Translations under genes and position numbers: made by a program | Assembly: GCA_002843035.1 (NCBI GenBank) | Contig: PHEV01000017.1 | Coordinates: forward strand, 1 to 36,448 | Direction: 5' to 3' | DNA: 36,448 nt | From: Actinobacteria bacterium HGW-Actinobacteria-5 | GTDB lineage: Bacteria; Actinomycetota; Actinomycetes; Propionibacteriales; Propionibacteriaceae | Notes under the pieces: model-generated | Database searches by the model: none | The model's input: the letters and a program-made list of their open reading frames with translations, nothing else | What the model was told of the DNA's origin: nothing | Shown: positions 29,483 to 36,448 of the stretch, in pieces | Numbering within the stretch: position 1 is the first letter of the stretch | Layout: every line of letters begins with the position of its first letter

Positions 29483-30388
29483 ATGAGGCACACCTTCTCC
29501 GAGGCGTGGTCGGGACTGCGCCGCAACGCGTCCATGACGCTGGCCGTCGTGGTCACGATGTGGGTCTCGCTCACCCTGTTCGGCGCCGGCCTGCTGGTCG
29601 CCCAACAGGTCGACCGGCTCAAGGACGACTGGTATGACAAGGTCGAGATCAGTGTGTTCCTCTGCGTCGCCGACTCCCGCGGCGGCACCTGCGTCCAGGG
29701 CGAATCGGCCACGGACGCCCAGCGCGCCGACATCGAGCAGACGCTGAAGAGCAACCCCGAGGTCGCCGAGGTCTTCTACGAGACCAAGGAGCAGGCCTAC
29801 CAGCAGTTCAAGGAGTACTACGCCGACAACGACCCGATCCTGAAGTCGACCACCGTCGACATGATGCAGGACTCGTTCCGGGTGAAGCTGAAGAACCCCG
29901 AGGAGTACCAGGGTGTCGTCTCTGCCGTGAGCAACATGCCGGGGGTGGAGCAGGTGCAGGACCTGCGCAAGATCCTCGACCCGATGTTCGCCTGGCTGAA
30001 CCTCGCCCGCTGGGCGACGGTCGGGCTGAGTGCACTGCTGCTGCTGGCTGCGGCGCTGCAGATCGGCAACACGATCCGGCTGGCGGCCTACTCCCGACGC
30101 AGGGAGATCGGGATCATGCGGCTGGTGGGCGCCTCGAACTGGTACATCATGCTGCCGTTCCTGCTCGAATCGCTGATCGCGGCGATCGGCGGTGCGGCCC
30201 TCGCCTGCCTGACCCTGGCCGCCGTCCAGCAGTTCGTAGTGGTGGGGCGCGCGGAGGCGGAGATCCAGACGATCCGCTGGATCGATTGGGGCAATGTTGC
30301 CACTGCCATGGCGAGCCTCGCCGTCGTTGCCGTCGTGCTTTCTATCATTCCTACATTGATCGCGACCCGGAGGTTCCTGCGGGTCTGA
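29483..30388 (+). CDS. ftsX: Cell division protein FtsX
   Basis: A 301-residue protein from ATG 29483, preceded by CGGAGC; GTG 29459 is in frame but has no better support. It has a first membrane segment (MTLAVVVTMWVSLTLFGAGL), an outer domain of about 130 residues (residues 45-175, EISVFLCVADS, then VAEVFYETKEQAYQQFKEYY), and three further membrane segments (VGLSALLLLAAALQIGNTIR, FLLESLIAAIGGAALACLTL, VATAMASLAVVAVVLSIIPT). The outer domain normally contacts the peptidoglycan hydrolase, here probably the M23 protein encoded 25 bases downstream. Confidence 0.96.
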   Translation: MRHTFSEAWSGLRRNASMTLAVVVTMWVSLTLFGAGLLVAQQVDRLKDDWYDKVEISVFLCVADSRGGTCVQGESATDAQRADIEQTLKSNPEVAEVFYETKEQAYQQFKEYYADNDPILKSTTVDMMQDSFRVKLKNPEEYQGVVSAVSNMPGVEQVQDLRKILDPMFAWLNLARWATVGLSALLLLAAALQIGNTIRLAAYSRRREIGIMRLVGASNWYIMLPFLLESLIAAIGGAALACLTLAAVQQFVVVGRAEAEIQTIRWIDWGNVATAMASLAVVAVVLSIIPTLIATRRFLRV

Positions 30389-30413
30389 GGAGATAACAAC
30401 CGAAGGGTATGTC

Positions 30414-31682
30414 GTGCAGGTGTCTTCCCCCACCGCACGCGGACCCCGGGGTAGCCGCCTCGGTCCGCTGGTGACCACGCTCCGTTTTGCGCTCGTCGCA
30501 GCCCTCGTGCTCGGCCTCGTCGGCGGGCTCGGCCCGTCCGCCCAGGCAGAGAGTCTCAAGGACGCCCGCGACAAGGTGCGCAAGGCCCTCGTCCAGGCGA
30601 AGAAGGACGTCTCCTCGAACAAGGAGGCCGTCTCCAGCGCCGACGACAGACTGCGGGCGTCGGAGTCCGCGCTGGACAAGGCGAAGTCGGAGCTGGTCTA
30701 TGCGCAGCAGCGGCTGGCGAAGGCCCGGGCGCAGGATGCGAGCGTCGCCGCGGACCTCCAGGTAGCCCAGGACGCCTTCGACGAGTCGGCCGCGGCGGTT
30801 CTGAAGGCGCAGGAGAATGTCGACGCGCAGCGCGCGCTGGTGGGAGCGGCCGTGCGCACGGCGTACCAGCGGCACACCGACCTCGTGGGCCTCGGCCTGG
30901 TGCTCGGCTCGGAGACGGCGCAGCAGCTCTCCCAGCGTGTGCAGTGGGCGAACACGATCTTCGACAGCTCCACCGCCCAGCTCGACCGGCTCACCGAACT
31001 GCAGTCCGGCCTCGAGGCTGCCCGTGCCCGGAGCGCGGACGCAGAGGCCACCCTGACCGCCAAGAAGGACGCCAGCGCAGCCCACCTCGCCGAGGTGCAG
31101 CAGCTCACCCGGGACATCGCTGACCGCAAGGCCGCCCTGAAGACGCTCGTTGCGACGAACGCGAAGCTGAAGGCGAAGGCGCAGGACGAGCTCGAGCAGA
31201 GCAAGGCGCAGTACCAGGCGCTGGAAAAGCAGGAAGCCCGGATCGCGGAGAAGCTGCGCCGGTCGCAGTACAACATCGTGAACAAGGGCGGCTTCATCAA
31301 GCCGGTGAACGCCCCCGCCGGATCACCGTTCGGGATGCGGTTCCACCCGATCCTGCACTACTGGCGGATGCACTGGGGCACCGACTTCGGTGCGGCCTGC
31401 GGCGCACCGATCCGGGCGATGGCCAAGGGCAAGGTGGTCCAGGCCGGCTGGACCAGCTACGGCTTCGGCAACTTCACCCTGATCAGCTACGGGAAGATGT
31501 ACGGAGCCCACCTGGTCAGCGGCTACGCGCACCAGTCGAAGATCATTGTGAAGGCCGGCCAGACGGTGAAGCAGGGCCAGATCGTCGGCTACGTCGGCAC
31601 CACCGGCCTGAGCACGGGCTGCCACCTGCACCTGCAGATCTATCGCGACGGCGTGCGCGTGAACCCGATGCGCTACCTGTGA
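30414..31682 (+). CDS. Secreted coiled-coil M23 peptidoglycan endopeptidase
   Basis: A 422-residue protein from GTG 30414, with GAAGGG six bases upstream. The signal peptide (LRFALVAALVLGLVGGLGPS, cleavage after AQA near residue 45) is followed by about 240 residues of charged coiled coil. The C-terminal M23 (LytM) domain has both zinc motifs: MHWGTDFG (His and Asp of HxxxD, about residue 319) and HLHLQI (HxH, about 404). This layout is that of EnvC-like FtsEX effectors, but with an intact active site, so it should itself cut cross-links during septum splitting. In mycobacteria the FtsX partner is an NlpC/P60 enzyme instead. Confidence 0.92.
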   Translation: MQVSSPTARGPRGSRLGPLVTTLRFALVAALVLGLVGGLGPSAQAESLKDARDKVRKALVQAKKDVSSNKEAVSSADDRLRASESALDKAKSELVYAQQRLAKARAQDASVAADLQVAQDAFDESAAAVLKAQENVDAQRALVGAAVRTAYQRHTDLVGLGLVLGSETAQQLSQRVQWANTIFDSSTAQLDRLTELQSGLEAARARSADAEATLTAKKDASAAHLAEVQQLTRDIADRKAALKTLVATNAKLKAKAQDELEQSKAQYQALEKQEARIAEKLRRSQYNIVNKGGFIKPVNAPAGSPFGMRFHPILHYWRMHWGTDFGAACGAPIRAMAKGKVVQAGWTSYGFGNFTLISYGKMYGAHLVSGYAHQSKIIVKAGQTVKQGQIVGYVGTTGLSTGCHLHLQIYRDGVRVNPMRYL

Positions 31683-31720
31683 CCCGGATTCGCCTTCCCC
31701 TCGGGTACGGGACCGCTTGG

Positions 31721-31726
31721 TAGAGT
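31721..31726 (+). promoter_or_regulatory. Possible -10 box of smpB
   Basis: TAGAGT, 31 bases before the smpB ATG, is identical to the hexamer before prfB. The -35 region is not recognisable. The mRNA would have a short leader with GGGGAGGAG at 31744-31752. Confidence 0.45.
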
Positions 31727-31757
31727 GGGCCGGCTGGACGCGAGGGGAGGAGCCGTC

Positions 31758-32234
31758 ATGCCGCGACCACAGGGCCGGATCATGGTGGCCCAGAACCGCA
31801 AGGCCCATCACGACTACCACCTGCACGAGCGCTTCGAGGCAGGCATGGTGCTCACCGGCACCGAGGTGAAGTCGTTGCGGGCCGGCCGGGCGTCCCTCGC
31901 TGATGCCTTCGCAACCGTCGACGACGGTGAGGTGTGGCTGCGCAACGCCCACATTCCCGAGTACGCGTTCGGAACCTGGAAGAACCACGCCACCCGGCGA
32001 AACCGCAAGCTGCTGCTGCACCGCAAGGAGATCGCGAAGCTGGACCGCGAGACCGCCTCGTCCGGCCGAACGATCGTGCCGCTGGCGATCTACTTCTCCG
32101 ACGGCTACGCGAAGGTCGAACTGGCGATCGCGACCGGCAAACGCGACTGGGACAAGCGCCAGACGATCGCGGCGCGGGACGCCGATCGCGACGCGCAGCG
32201 CGAGCTGGCCGCCCGCAACCGGGGCGAGCGGTGA
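31758..32234 (+). CDS. smpB: SsrA-binding protein
   Basis: A 158-residue protein. ATG 31758 is chosen for GGGGAGGAG five bases upstream; the frame is also open to GTG 31725. SmpB binds the tRNA-like part of tmRNA and brings it to stalled ribosomes. Conserved stretches are [50 protein letters not shown] and a C-terminal basic tail with [20 protein letters not shown]. The partner RNA is encoded about 2.4 kb downstream. The stop overlaps the next GTG (GTGA). Confidence 0.97.
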   Translation: MPRPQGRIMVAQNRKAHHDYHLHERFEAGMVLTGTEVKSLRAGRASLADAFATVDDGEVWLRNAHIPEYAFGTWKNHATRRNRKLLLHRKEIAKLDRETASSGRTIVPLAIYFSDGYAKVELAIATGKRDWDKRQTIAARDADRDAQRELAARNRGER

Positions 32235-34102
32235 CCCGGTGCGCGCCCGGCCGTTGGCTGGCCGCGCTCGGCTTCGTCGTCATCGCCTGCTGGTCGCTGC
32301 TGGCGTCCGCGGGTCCCGCCAGGGCCGCCTCCGAGGACACTTTCGACCGGTTCGACGTGGTCGCGACCGTCGACACCCAGGGCTACGTGAACGTCACCGA
32401 GACGATCGTGCTGCGGTTCGGGTCGTCGTCTGGACGCCACGGGCTCGAGCGCACCCTGATCACGCGGGAACCGGACGGGAACGACTACGACGTCGTCTAC
32501 CGGATCGACCAGATCTCGGTGACCAGCCCGACGCCCGGCGTGTCCACGGAGCTGAACACCAGTGACCAGGGCAGCGGGCGCAACACCTACCTGCGGATCC
32601 GGGTCGGGTCGTCCGACCAGACCGTGCCGTCGTCCACGGCCACGGCCACCTACGAGCTGAGCTACCGGGTCGCGGGGCTGCTGCGCACCTCCGGCAGCTA
32701 CGACGAGTTGTACTGGGACGTCAGCGGAGCCTCGATGCCGAGGATCGTCGAGGCGGGTGTGAAGATCACCGTGCCGGGCGGCGCCCAGGACGTCTTCTGC
32801 TCCGTGGCGACGCCGGGCAACAGCGGTGCCTGCCAGACCGCAACCACCTCGGGCGGGGTGGCGCAGTTCGCCGCGAGCAACATCCCCACCGGCGAGGTGA
32901 TGACCGTGTCGGTCAAGATCCCCGCCGGGCAGATCGCCAACAACACTCCGATCCAGGTCGAGAACGCCGATGCCCAAGGCGCCCGACTGGCCACGCTGGG
33001 CTTCGCAGGTTCGCTCGGCGCGGCTGCGCTGGTGCCGTTCGTGGGCTGGTGGTACGTCCGCAGGCGCTCCGCGGACTACCGCTGGGAGGGGCTTCCGCCG
33101 GGAACCTTCCCCCCGCGGGGCGTGCCGGCGGCGGAGGTTCCGGACCGGCCGCGGCTGGAGGTGCCGGTCGCGTTCGCGCCGCCCGCGATGGGAGTCGCCG
33201 ACGCCGGCCTGCTGATCGACGGGGAGACCCAGGTGCGCGACACCACGGCCGCGCTGGTCAGCCTGGCGGTGTCCGGTGCGATCCAGCTGCGCAGCGACTC
33301 CGAGCAGCAGGTGCGCCTGGTCGATCCGTCCCGTGCGCCGGACCCGACCAGCGCGCTGGTGCTGGGGGCACTCTTCCCTCCGGGCAGCGAGCTGGGCCGG
33401 GTCGTCGACCTGGGCACACCGGGCACGCTCTCGGACGCGCACGAGAACGTGCAGCGGACCGTGCTGGCCCGGTCGAAGCGGGAGGGCTGGTTTGTGCGCC
33501 CGCCGGGCGCCACCGGCGGACTGGGCTGCGGGATCGGCGGACTGTTCTTCCCGGTGCTCGTGGTGGGCATCATCGGGATCACGTTCCTCGGTCCGATTCT
33601 CCTGCTCGCGGTGCCGCTGCTGCTCTCGATCGCGGTCACGAGCTGGGTTGCGCGCTCACGGCTGAAGCGGGGTCAGCGCAGCGCCTACGGGCGGGCGCTG
33701 ACCGACCAGATTGAGGGATTCCGCACCTACATTGCCACCGCGGAGGCCGAGCAGCTGCGGTTCGAGGAGGGCGAGGACATCTTCAGCCGCTACCTGCCGT
33801 GGGCGATCATGTTCGACCTCACCGAGCGGTGGACGCAGGTGTGCCAGCAGCTGGTGGCACACGGCCGGCTCTCGGACGTGCCGCCGACCTGGTACTACGG
33901 CACCAGTTGGAGCATGAACAACCTGAGCTGGCAGCTGAGCAGCTTCGACACCTCGGTGGCGTCCTCGATCGCCACACCCGCGCCGTCCTTCAGCGAATCC
34001 GGCTTCGGGAGTGGCGGGTCGGCGTTCGGGGGTGGTGGCGGCTTCTCCGGCGGGGGCTTCTCCGGCGGCGGCGGGGGCGGCGGGGGCGGCGGCAGCTGGT
34101 AG
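32231..34102 (+). CDS. DUF2207 membrane protein with Gly-rich tail
   Basis: A 623-residue protein from GTG 32231, overlapping the smpB stop. A signal peptide ([20 protein letters not shown]) is followed by an exported beta-rich DUF2207 domain ([20 protein letters not shown]-like start, [15 protein letters not shown]). Membrane segments are [20 protein letters not shown] (about 250-275) and a long pair near 435-480 ([40 protein letters not shown]). The cytoplasmic part ends in [20 protein letters not shown] and a glycine run before SW. Function of the family is unknown. Overlap with smpB suggests co-expression. Confidence 0.88.
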   Translation: MTRCAPGRWLAALGFVVIACWSLLASAGPARAASEDTFDRFDVVATVDTQGYVNVTETIVLRFGSSSGRHGLERTLITREPDGNDYDVVYRIDQISVTSPTPGVSTELNTSDQGSGRNTYLRIRVGSSDQTVPSSTATATYELSYRVAGLLRTSGSYDELYWDVSGASMPRIVEAGVKITVPGGAQDVFCSVATPGNSGACQTATTSGGVAQFAASNIPTGEVMTVSVKIPAGQIANNTPIQVENADAQGARLATLGFAGSLGAAALVPFVGWWYVRRRSADYRWEGLPPGTFPPRGVPAAEVPDRPRLEVPVAFAPPAMGVADAGLLIDGETQVRDTTAALVSLAVSGAIQLRSDSEQQVRLVDPSRAPDPTSALVLGALFPPGSELGRVVDLGTPGTLSDAHENVQRTVLARSKREGWFVRPPGATGGLGCGIGGLFFPVLVVGIIGITFLGPILLLAVPLLLSIAVTSWVARSRLKRGQRSAYGRALTDQIEGFRTYIATAEAEQLRFEEGEDIFSRYLPWAIMFDLTERWTQVCQQLVAHGRLSDVPPTWYYGTSWSMNNLSWQLSSFDTSVASSIATPAPSFSESGFGSGGSAFGGGGGFSGGGFSGGGGGGGGGGSW

Positions 34103-34137
34103 CCGACCGGCCCGCACACAGCCGGGAGGCGCCCCGC

Positions 34138-34506
34138 CTACTTCACTCCGACCAGGTCGCAGACGAAGATCAGGGTCTCGCCGGGGCCGATCACTCCGCC
34201 GGCGCCGCGATCCCCGTAGGCCAGGTGCGGCGGGATCACCAGCCGGCGGCGTCCGCCGACCTTCATGCCGACCAGGCCGGTGTCCCAGCCGACGATGACC
34301 CGGCGGGCGCCCAGCGGGAACACCAGCGGCTGGCCGCGGTCGTAGCTGGAGTCGAACTCCTCCCCGGAGGAGAAGGCGACGCCGACGTAGTGCACGGCAA
34401 CGGTCCTGCCGGGTACGGCTTCCGGGCCGGTGCCCTCATCGAGGTCGATGATCTGCAGATCGGACGGCGCAGGACCCTCGGGCGGGTCGACGAACGGTTT
34501 CTCCAT
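34138..34506 (-). CDS. FKBP-type peptidyl-prolyl cis-trans isomerase
   Basis: A 122-residue cytoplasmic protein. ATG 34506 is chosen; the frame is open upstream through the ssrA promoter. It speeds proline isomerisation during folding. Family motifs are GRTVAVHYVGVAFSSGEEFD, SSYDRGQPLVFPLG, VIVGWDTGLVGMKVGGRRRL, VIPPHLAYGDRGAGGVIGPG and ETLIFVCDLVGV. No signal peptide is seen. It converges with the DUF2207 gene and diverges from ssrA. The gene nearly fills the gap between them. Confidence 0.95.
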   Translation of the reverse strand: MEKPFVDPPEGPAPSDLQIIDLDEGTGPEAVPGRTVAVHYVGVAFSSGEEFDSSYDRGQPLVFPLGARRVIVGWDTGLVGMKVGGRRRLVIPPHLAYGDRGAGGVIGPGETLIFVCDLVGVK

Positions 34507-34557
34507 GCGCGGCACCCTACCGGTACCCGGCGATTCGCCCGCCCAACCCGCCCCGCG

Positions 34558-34563
34558 TATACT
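34558..34563 (+). promoter_or_regulatory. -10 box of ssrA
   Basis: TATACT, 44 bases before the mature tmRNA 5' end, leaves room for a leader removed by RNase P. A -35 box is not clear (TTCGCC at 34535-34540 is closest). The site lies between divergent FKBP and ssrA. Confidence 0.6.
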
Positions 34564-34606
34564 TGGTGGGCTGGGGCGGCGAGCCGGCCCGGTGCACAAC
34601 TCAACA

Positions 34607-34972
34607 GGGGGTGACTGGTTTCGACTTGGGACGGTAGTTCCAGGAGAAGCGGGCCGAGGATCCGGGGACATCTCGTTAACGACTCCCGGAAACCAATAAG
34701 TGCCGATTCCAATCGCACTGACTTCGCTCTCGCTGCCTGAGCAGTGATCGAAGGGTCAGCCCGGGCGTAGCCTTCCGTCCGGTTCCTGGCCTCATCTAGA
34801 AGGCTTGCTGCACCGACTGGGTTCCAGGGTTGGTGCGGGACTTCACTGGAACTGGGCTTGTTCACCACGCGCTGACGCGAGGGTGAGAGCCGAGTAGAAC
34901 GACTAGTCAGCTGCGCCCGGAGAAGTCCTGGTTCACCTCTCGAGGACGCGGGTTCGATTCCCGCCACCTCCA
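34607..34972 (+). ncRNA. ssrA: Transfer-messenger RNA
   Basis: The 5' end GGGGGTGACTGGTTTCGAC pairs with the 3' CACCTCC to form the acceptor stem, and GCGGG-TTCGATT-CCCGC forms the T-arm, all as in tmRNA. The tag frame (34702-34740) reads ADSNRTDFALAA followed by TGA, a degradation tag ending in the protease signal ALAA. Together with SmpB it rescues stalled ribosomes. The encoded 3' end is A-CGA, so CCA must be added after transcription, as for the tRNA-Val remnant. Confidence 0.96.
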
Positions 34973-35053
34973 CGACGAAGCGAGCGAAATGAGCTTGCTC
35001 ATTTCCGAGTGAGGAGCGGAGGCAGTAGGCACGCAGTGCCGATACCTCCACGA
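34966..35053. repeat. 10-base repeat of the ssrA 3' end around a small hairpin
   Basis: ACCTCCACGA occurs at 34966-34975 (the ssrA 3' end) and again at 35044-35053. Between the copies is a perfect 9-base inverted repeat, GAAATGAGC-TT-GCTCATTTC (34986-35005). The second copy may be a worn attachment site, since ssrA 3' ends are frequent integration targets, but ten bases is short. Confidence 0.5.
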
Positions 35054-35076
35054 TGAGTTCGCTTGCCGACGAATGA

Positions 35077-35108
35077 TCAGGGGCGACGGCTGCGGCCGTC
35101 GCCCCTGA
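35077..35108. terminator. 14-base perfect hairpin between ssrA and the Ig-like gene
   Basis: TCAGGGGCGACGGC (35077-35090), loop TGCG, GCCGTCGCCCCTGA (35095-35108). It lies six bases after the stop of the - strand gene and about 100 after ssrA, and could end transcription from both sides. On the - strand TCATTCG follows, a weak T tract. Confidence 0.7.
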
Positions 35109-35114
35109 CCATTG

Positions 35115-36448
35115 CTAGGCGGTGACCGCCGCGGTCGGTGCGGAGCTGATCGCCTTGTCGGCGTAGCCTGCGGCGTGCCCGGTCACCCGTACCTGCACCT
35201 GGCTCCCGGCGTCCGAGGCCTGGACCTCGTAGGTGCTCTCGGTCGCGTTCGGGATCGCCGTCGCCTTGCCGCCGGCGACCAGGTACCACTGGTAGCTGGC
35301 CGTGATCTCCGGAGACCAGGTGCCGGGGTCGGCGGTCAGCGTGTCGCCGACTGCCGGATCGGTCTTGTCAATGCTCACCGTCCCGGCAGTGAGCGTCCCC
35401 TTGGCGACCTTCACCGTGTAGGCGGAGGACTTGACGGTCGTCTTCCAGCCGTCGGCGGTGCCGGTCACCTTGACCATCAGGAGTTGCCCCAGGTCATCGG
35501 GGGTGACCACGTAGGAGGCCGAGGTGGCGTCCGTGATCGGGGTCTTCCCGCGGTACCACTGGTAGGCGAGGTCGGTGCCGGTGGCGGGCTTGGTGGTCTG
35601 CTTCTTGACCGAGATCTTCTGACCCACGACGGGAGTGTTGTCGTCGATCTTCGGCGTCGACAGCGAGACCGTGCCGAGCGACTTCGTGACCACCTTGACC
35701 TTGCCGGTGATCGCGGACGCGGTGCCGTCGACCTGGACGAGATCGCCGCTCCCGTCCGCTGCGCCGACATTCAGCGTCCAGGTGTAGGTGCCGGGCTTGA
35801 CCCGGACGTCGTCCTCGCCCCTGCCGTTCCAGGAGAGATCCCGGATGGACCCGTTCGGGGCGGCGTCCACCGGGATGGTGCGAACGAGGTTGTTGTTGCT
35901 GTCCGTGATCGTGAGCGTGCCGGCCTCGAGTGCCTTGGTCGCGTCGATCTCGGGCTTCCAGGACGCCGAGCTCGGCGCGTTGTTCAGCGACGTCGGTGCG
36001 ATCAGGCCGAGCAGGCGGGGCTTGGACGTCCCGACTCCGGGCAGCTCGTGGATCACGACCTCGCCGGCGTCATCGGGGCTGTAAGCGATCCGGTGAGACC
36101 CGTCGGTGGTGATCCACGGGAGGTCGGACCAGGTCCCGAGGACCGACGTCGTCGGGGCAGCGGGGTTCGTGAAGTCCCACAGCACGATCGTGTCGTCCTC
36201 GTCCCCGTACTGCTCCAGCAGGGCGAAGCCGTCACCCAGTGCGATCGGGTAGCCGGTCGCGGTGATGGTCTGGTTGGTGCGGTAGTCGAACGCCACCGAG
36301 CCGTCGGAATCGGTGCCGGCCAGGATCCAGTCACCCCACAGCTGGGCGTCGTCGAGCGACCCTCCCAGCGCTTGCGGAACGGTCACCGTGACCGCTTTGG
36401 AGGCGCCGGTGACGTCGATCACCTGGTAGCTGGTGCGGGACACCTTCT
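35115..36448 (-). CDS. Large surface protein with propeller-like and Ig-like domains, N-terminus outside window
   Basis: The C-terminal 443 or so residues of a protein whose start lies right of the window. The first visible 150 residues have repeated WxD-type strands (LWGDWILAGTDSDGSVAFDY, IVLWDFTNPAAPTTSVLGTW), like a beta-propeller. A FlgD-like Ig domain follows (LVRTIPVDAAPNGSIRDLSW with NGRGEDDVRVKPGTYTWTLN). Two more Ig-like repeats end the protein, each with a YQWYRGKTPITDATSASYVV or SYQWYLVAGGKATAIPNATE core and a VKVTG or VRVTG strand. It is probably secreted. No wall anchor is visible at the C-terminus (ends SAPTAAVTA). Confidence 0.85.
   Translation of the reverse strand, partial: KVSRTSYQVIDVTGASKAVTVTVPQALGGSLDDAQLWGDWILAGTDSDGSVAFDYRTNQTITATGYPIALGDGFALLEQYGDEDDTIVLWDFTNPAAPTTSVLGTWSDLPWITTDGSHRIAYSPDDAGEVVIHELPGVGTSKPRLLGLIAPTSLNNAPSSASWKPEIDATKALEAGTLTITDSNNNLVRTIPVDAAPNGSIRDLSWNGRGEDDVRVKPGTYTWTLNVGAADGSGDLVQVDGTASAITGKVKVVTKSLGTVSLSTPKIDDNTPVVGQKISVKKQTTKPATGTDLAYQWYRGKTPITDATSASYVVTPDDLGQLLMVKVTGTADGWKTTVKSSAYTVKVAKGTLTAGTVSIDKTDPAVGDTLTADPGTWSPEITASYQWYLVAGGKATAIPNATESTYEVQASDAGSQVQVRVTGHAAGYADKAISSAPTAAVTA

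Noticed and set aside
28748-30679. A 643-codon open frame on the - strand
   Set aside because: Antisense to ftsE and ftsX, whose identity is certain. The long frame follows from high-GC codon use.

Overview
The window is high-GC actinobacterial DNA: GTG starts are frequent, coding is dense, some transcripts look leaderless, and the tmRNA tag is of the actinobacterial ADS...ALAA type. It holds most of a siphovirus prophage (position 1 to about 24,666) followed by host chromosome (about 24,667 to 36,448). Family-level placement is not secure. Propionibacteriales would fit, but that is only an impression.

Prophage, left to right. Positions 1-5617 are an early or replication-side cluster of small genes on the + strand. 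They are packed so tightly that nearly every stop codon overlaps the next start. Many encode small zinc-knuckle or helix-turn-helix proteins, one a DnaD-like replication protein and one an Ea22-like protein. A consensus sigma70-type promoter at 5614-5641 and a two-hairpin leader separate this from the late region. Late genes run in order: GIY-YIG nuclease, HNH nuclease, large terminase, portal, HK97 prohead protease, major capsid, head-tail connector, tail terminator, tail tube, gp10-like protein, tail assembly chaperone with a canonical -1 frameshift site, tape measure, and a minor tail protein with an inserted lectin-like domain. A lysis cassette follows (membrane protein, an M15 peptidase endolysin fused to an endonuclease/exonuclease/phosphatase-like domain, holin). 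It sits between the tail genes and a further block of fibre genes, one of which has eleven 20-residue repeats. A strong terminator at 24463-24493 ends the late operon. The right attachment site is visible as the 3' part of a tRNA-Val(TAC) gene at 24621-24666. The integrase, repressor and intact tRNA copy should lie left of the window.

Host part. Just past the attachment site is a multiply frameshifted 3' remnant of a short-chain dehydrogenase gene. Then come a RecQ-like helicase with a C-terminal phosphoribosyltransferase-like domain (RqlH type), prfB, the cell-division module ftsE-ftsX-M23 peptidase, smpB, a DUF2207 membrane protein, an FKBP isomerase on the - strand, ssrA (tmRNA), and the C-terminal part of a large Ig-like surface protein on the - strand. 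smpB and ssrA together give the trans-translation system. FtsE, FtsX and the coiled-coil M23 protein form a plausible membrane-spanning switch for septal peptidoglycan hydrolysis.

The most interesting points are the nuclease-like domain fused to the endolysin, the gapless gene cascade with 20- and 12-codon reading frames, the frameshift signal, the repeat-built fibre protein, the pentanucleotide repeat inside the replication gene, and the structured leader before the late genes.
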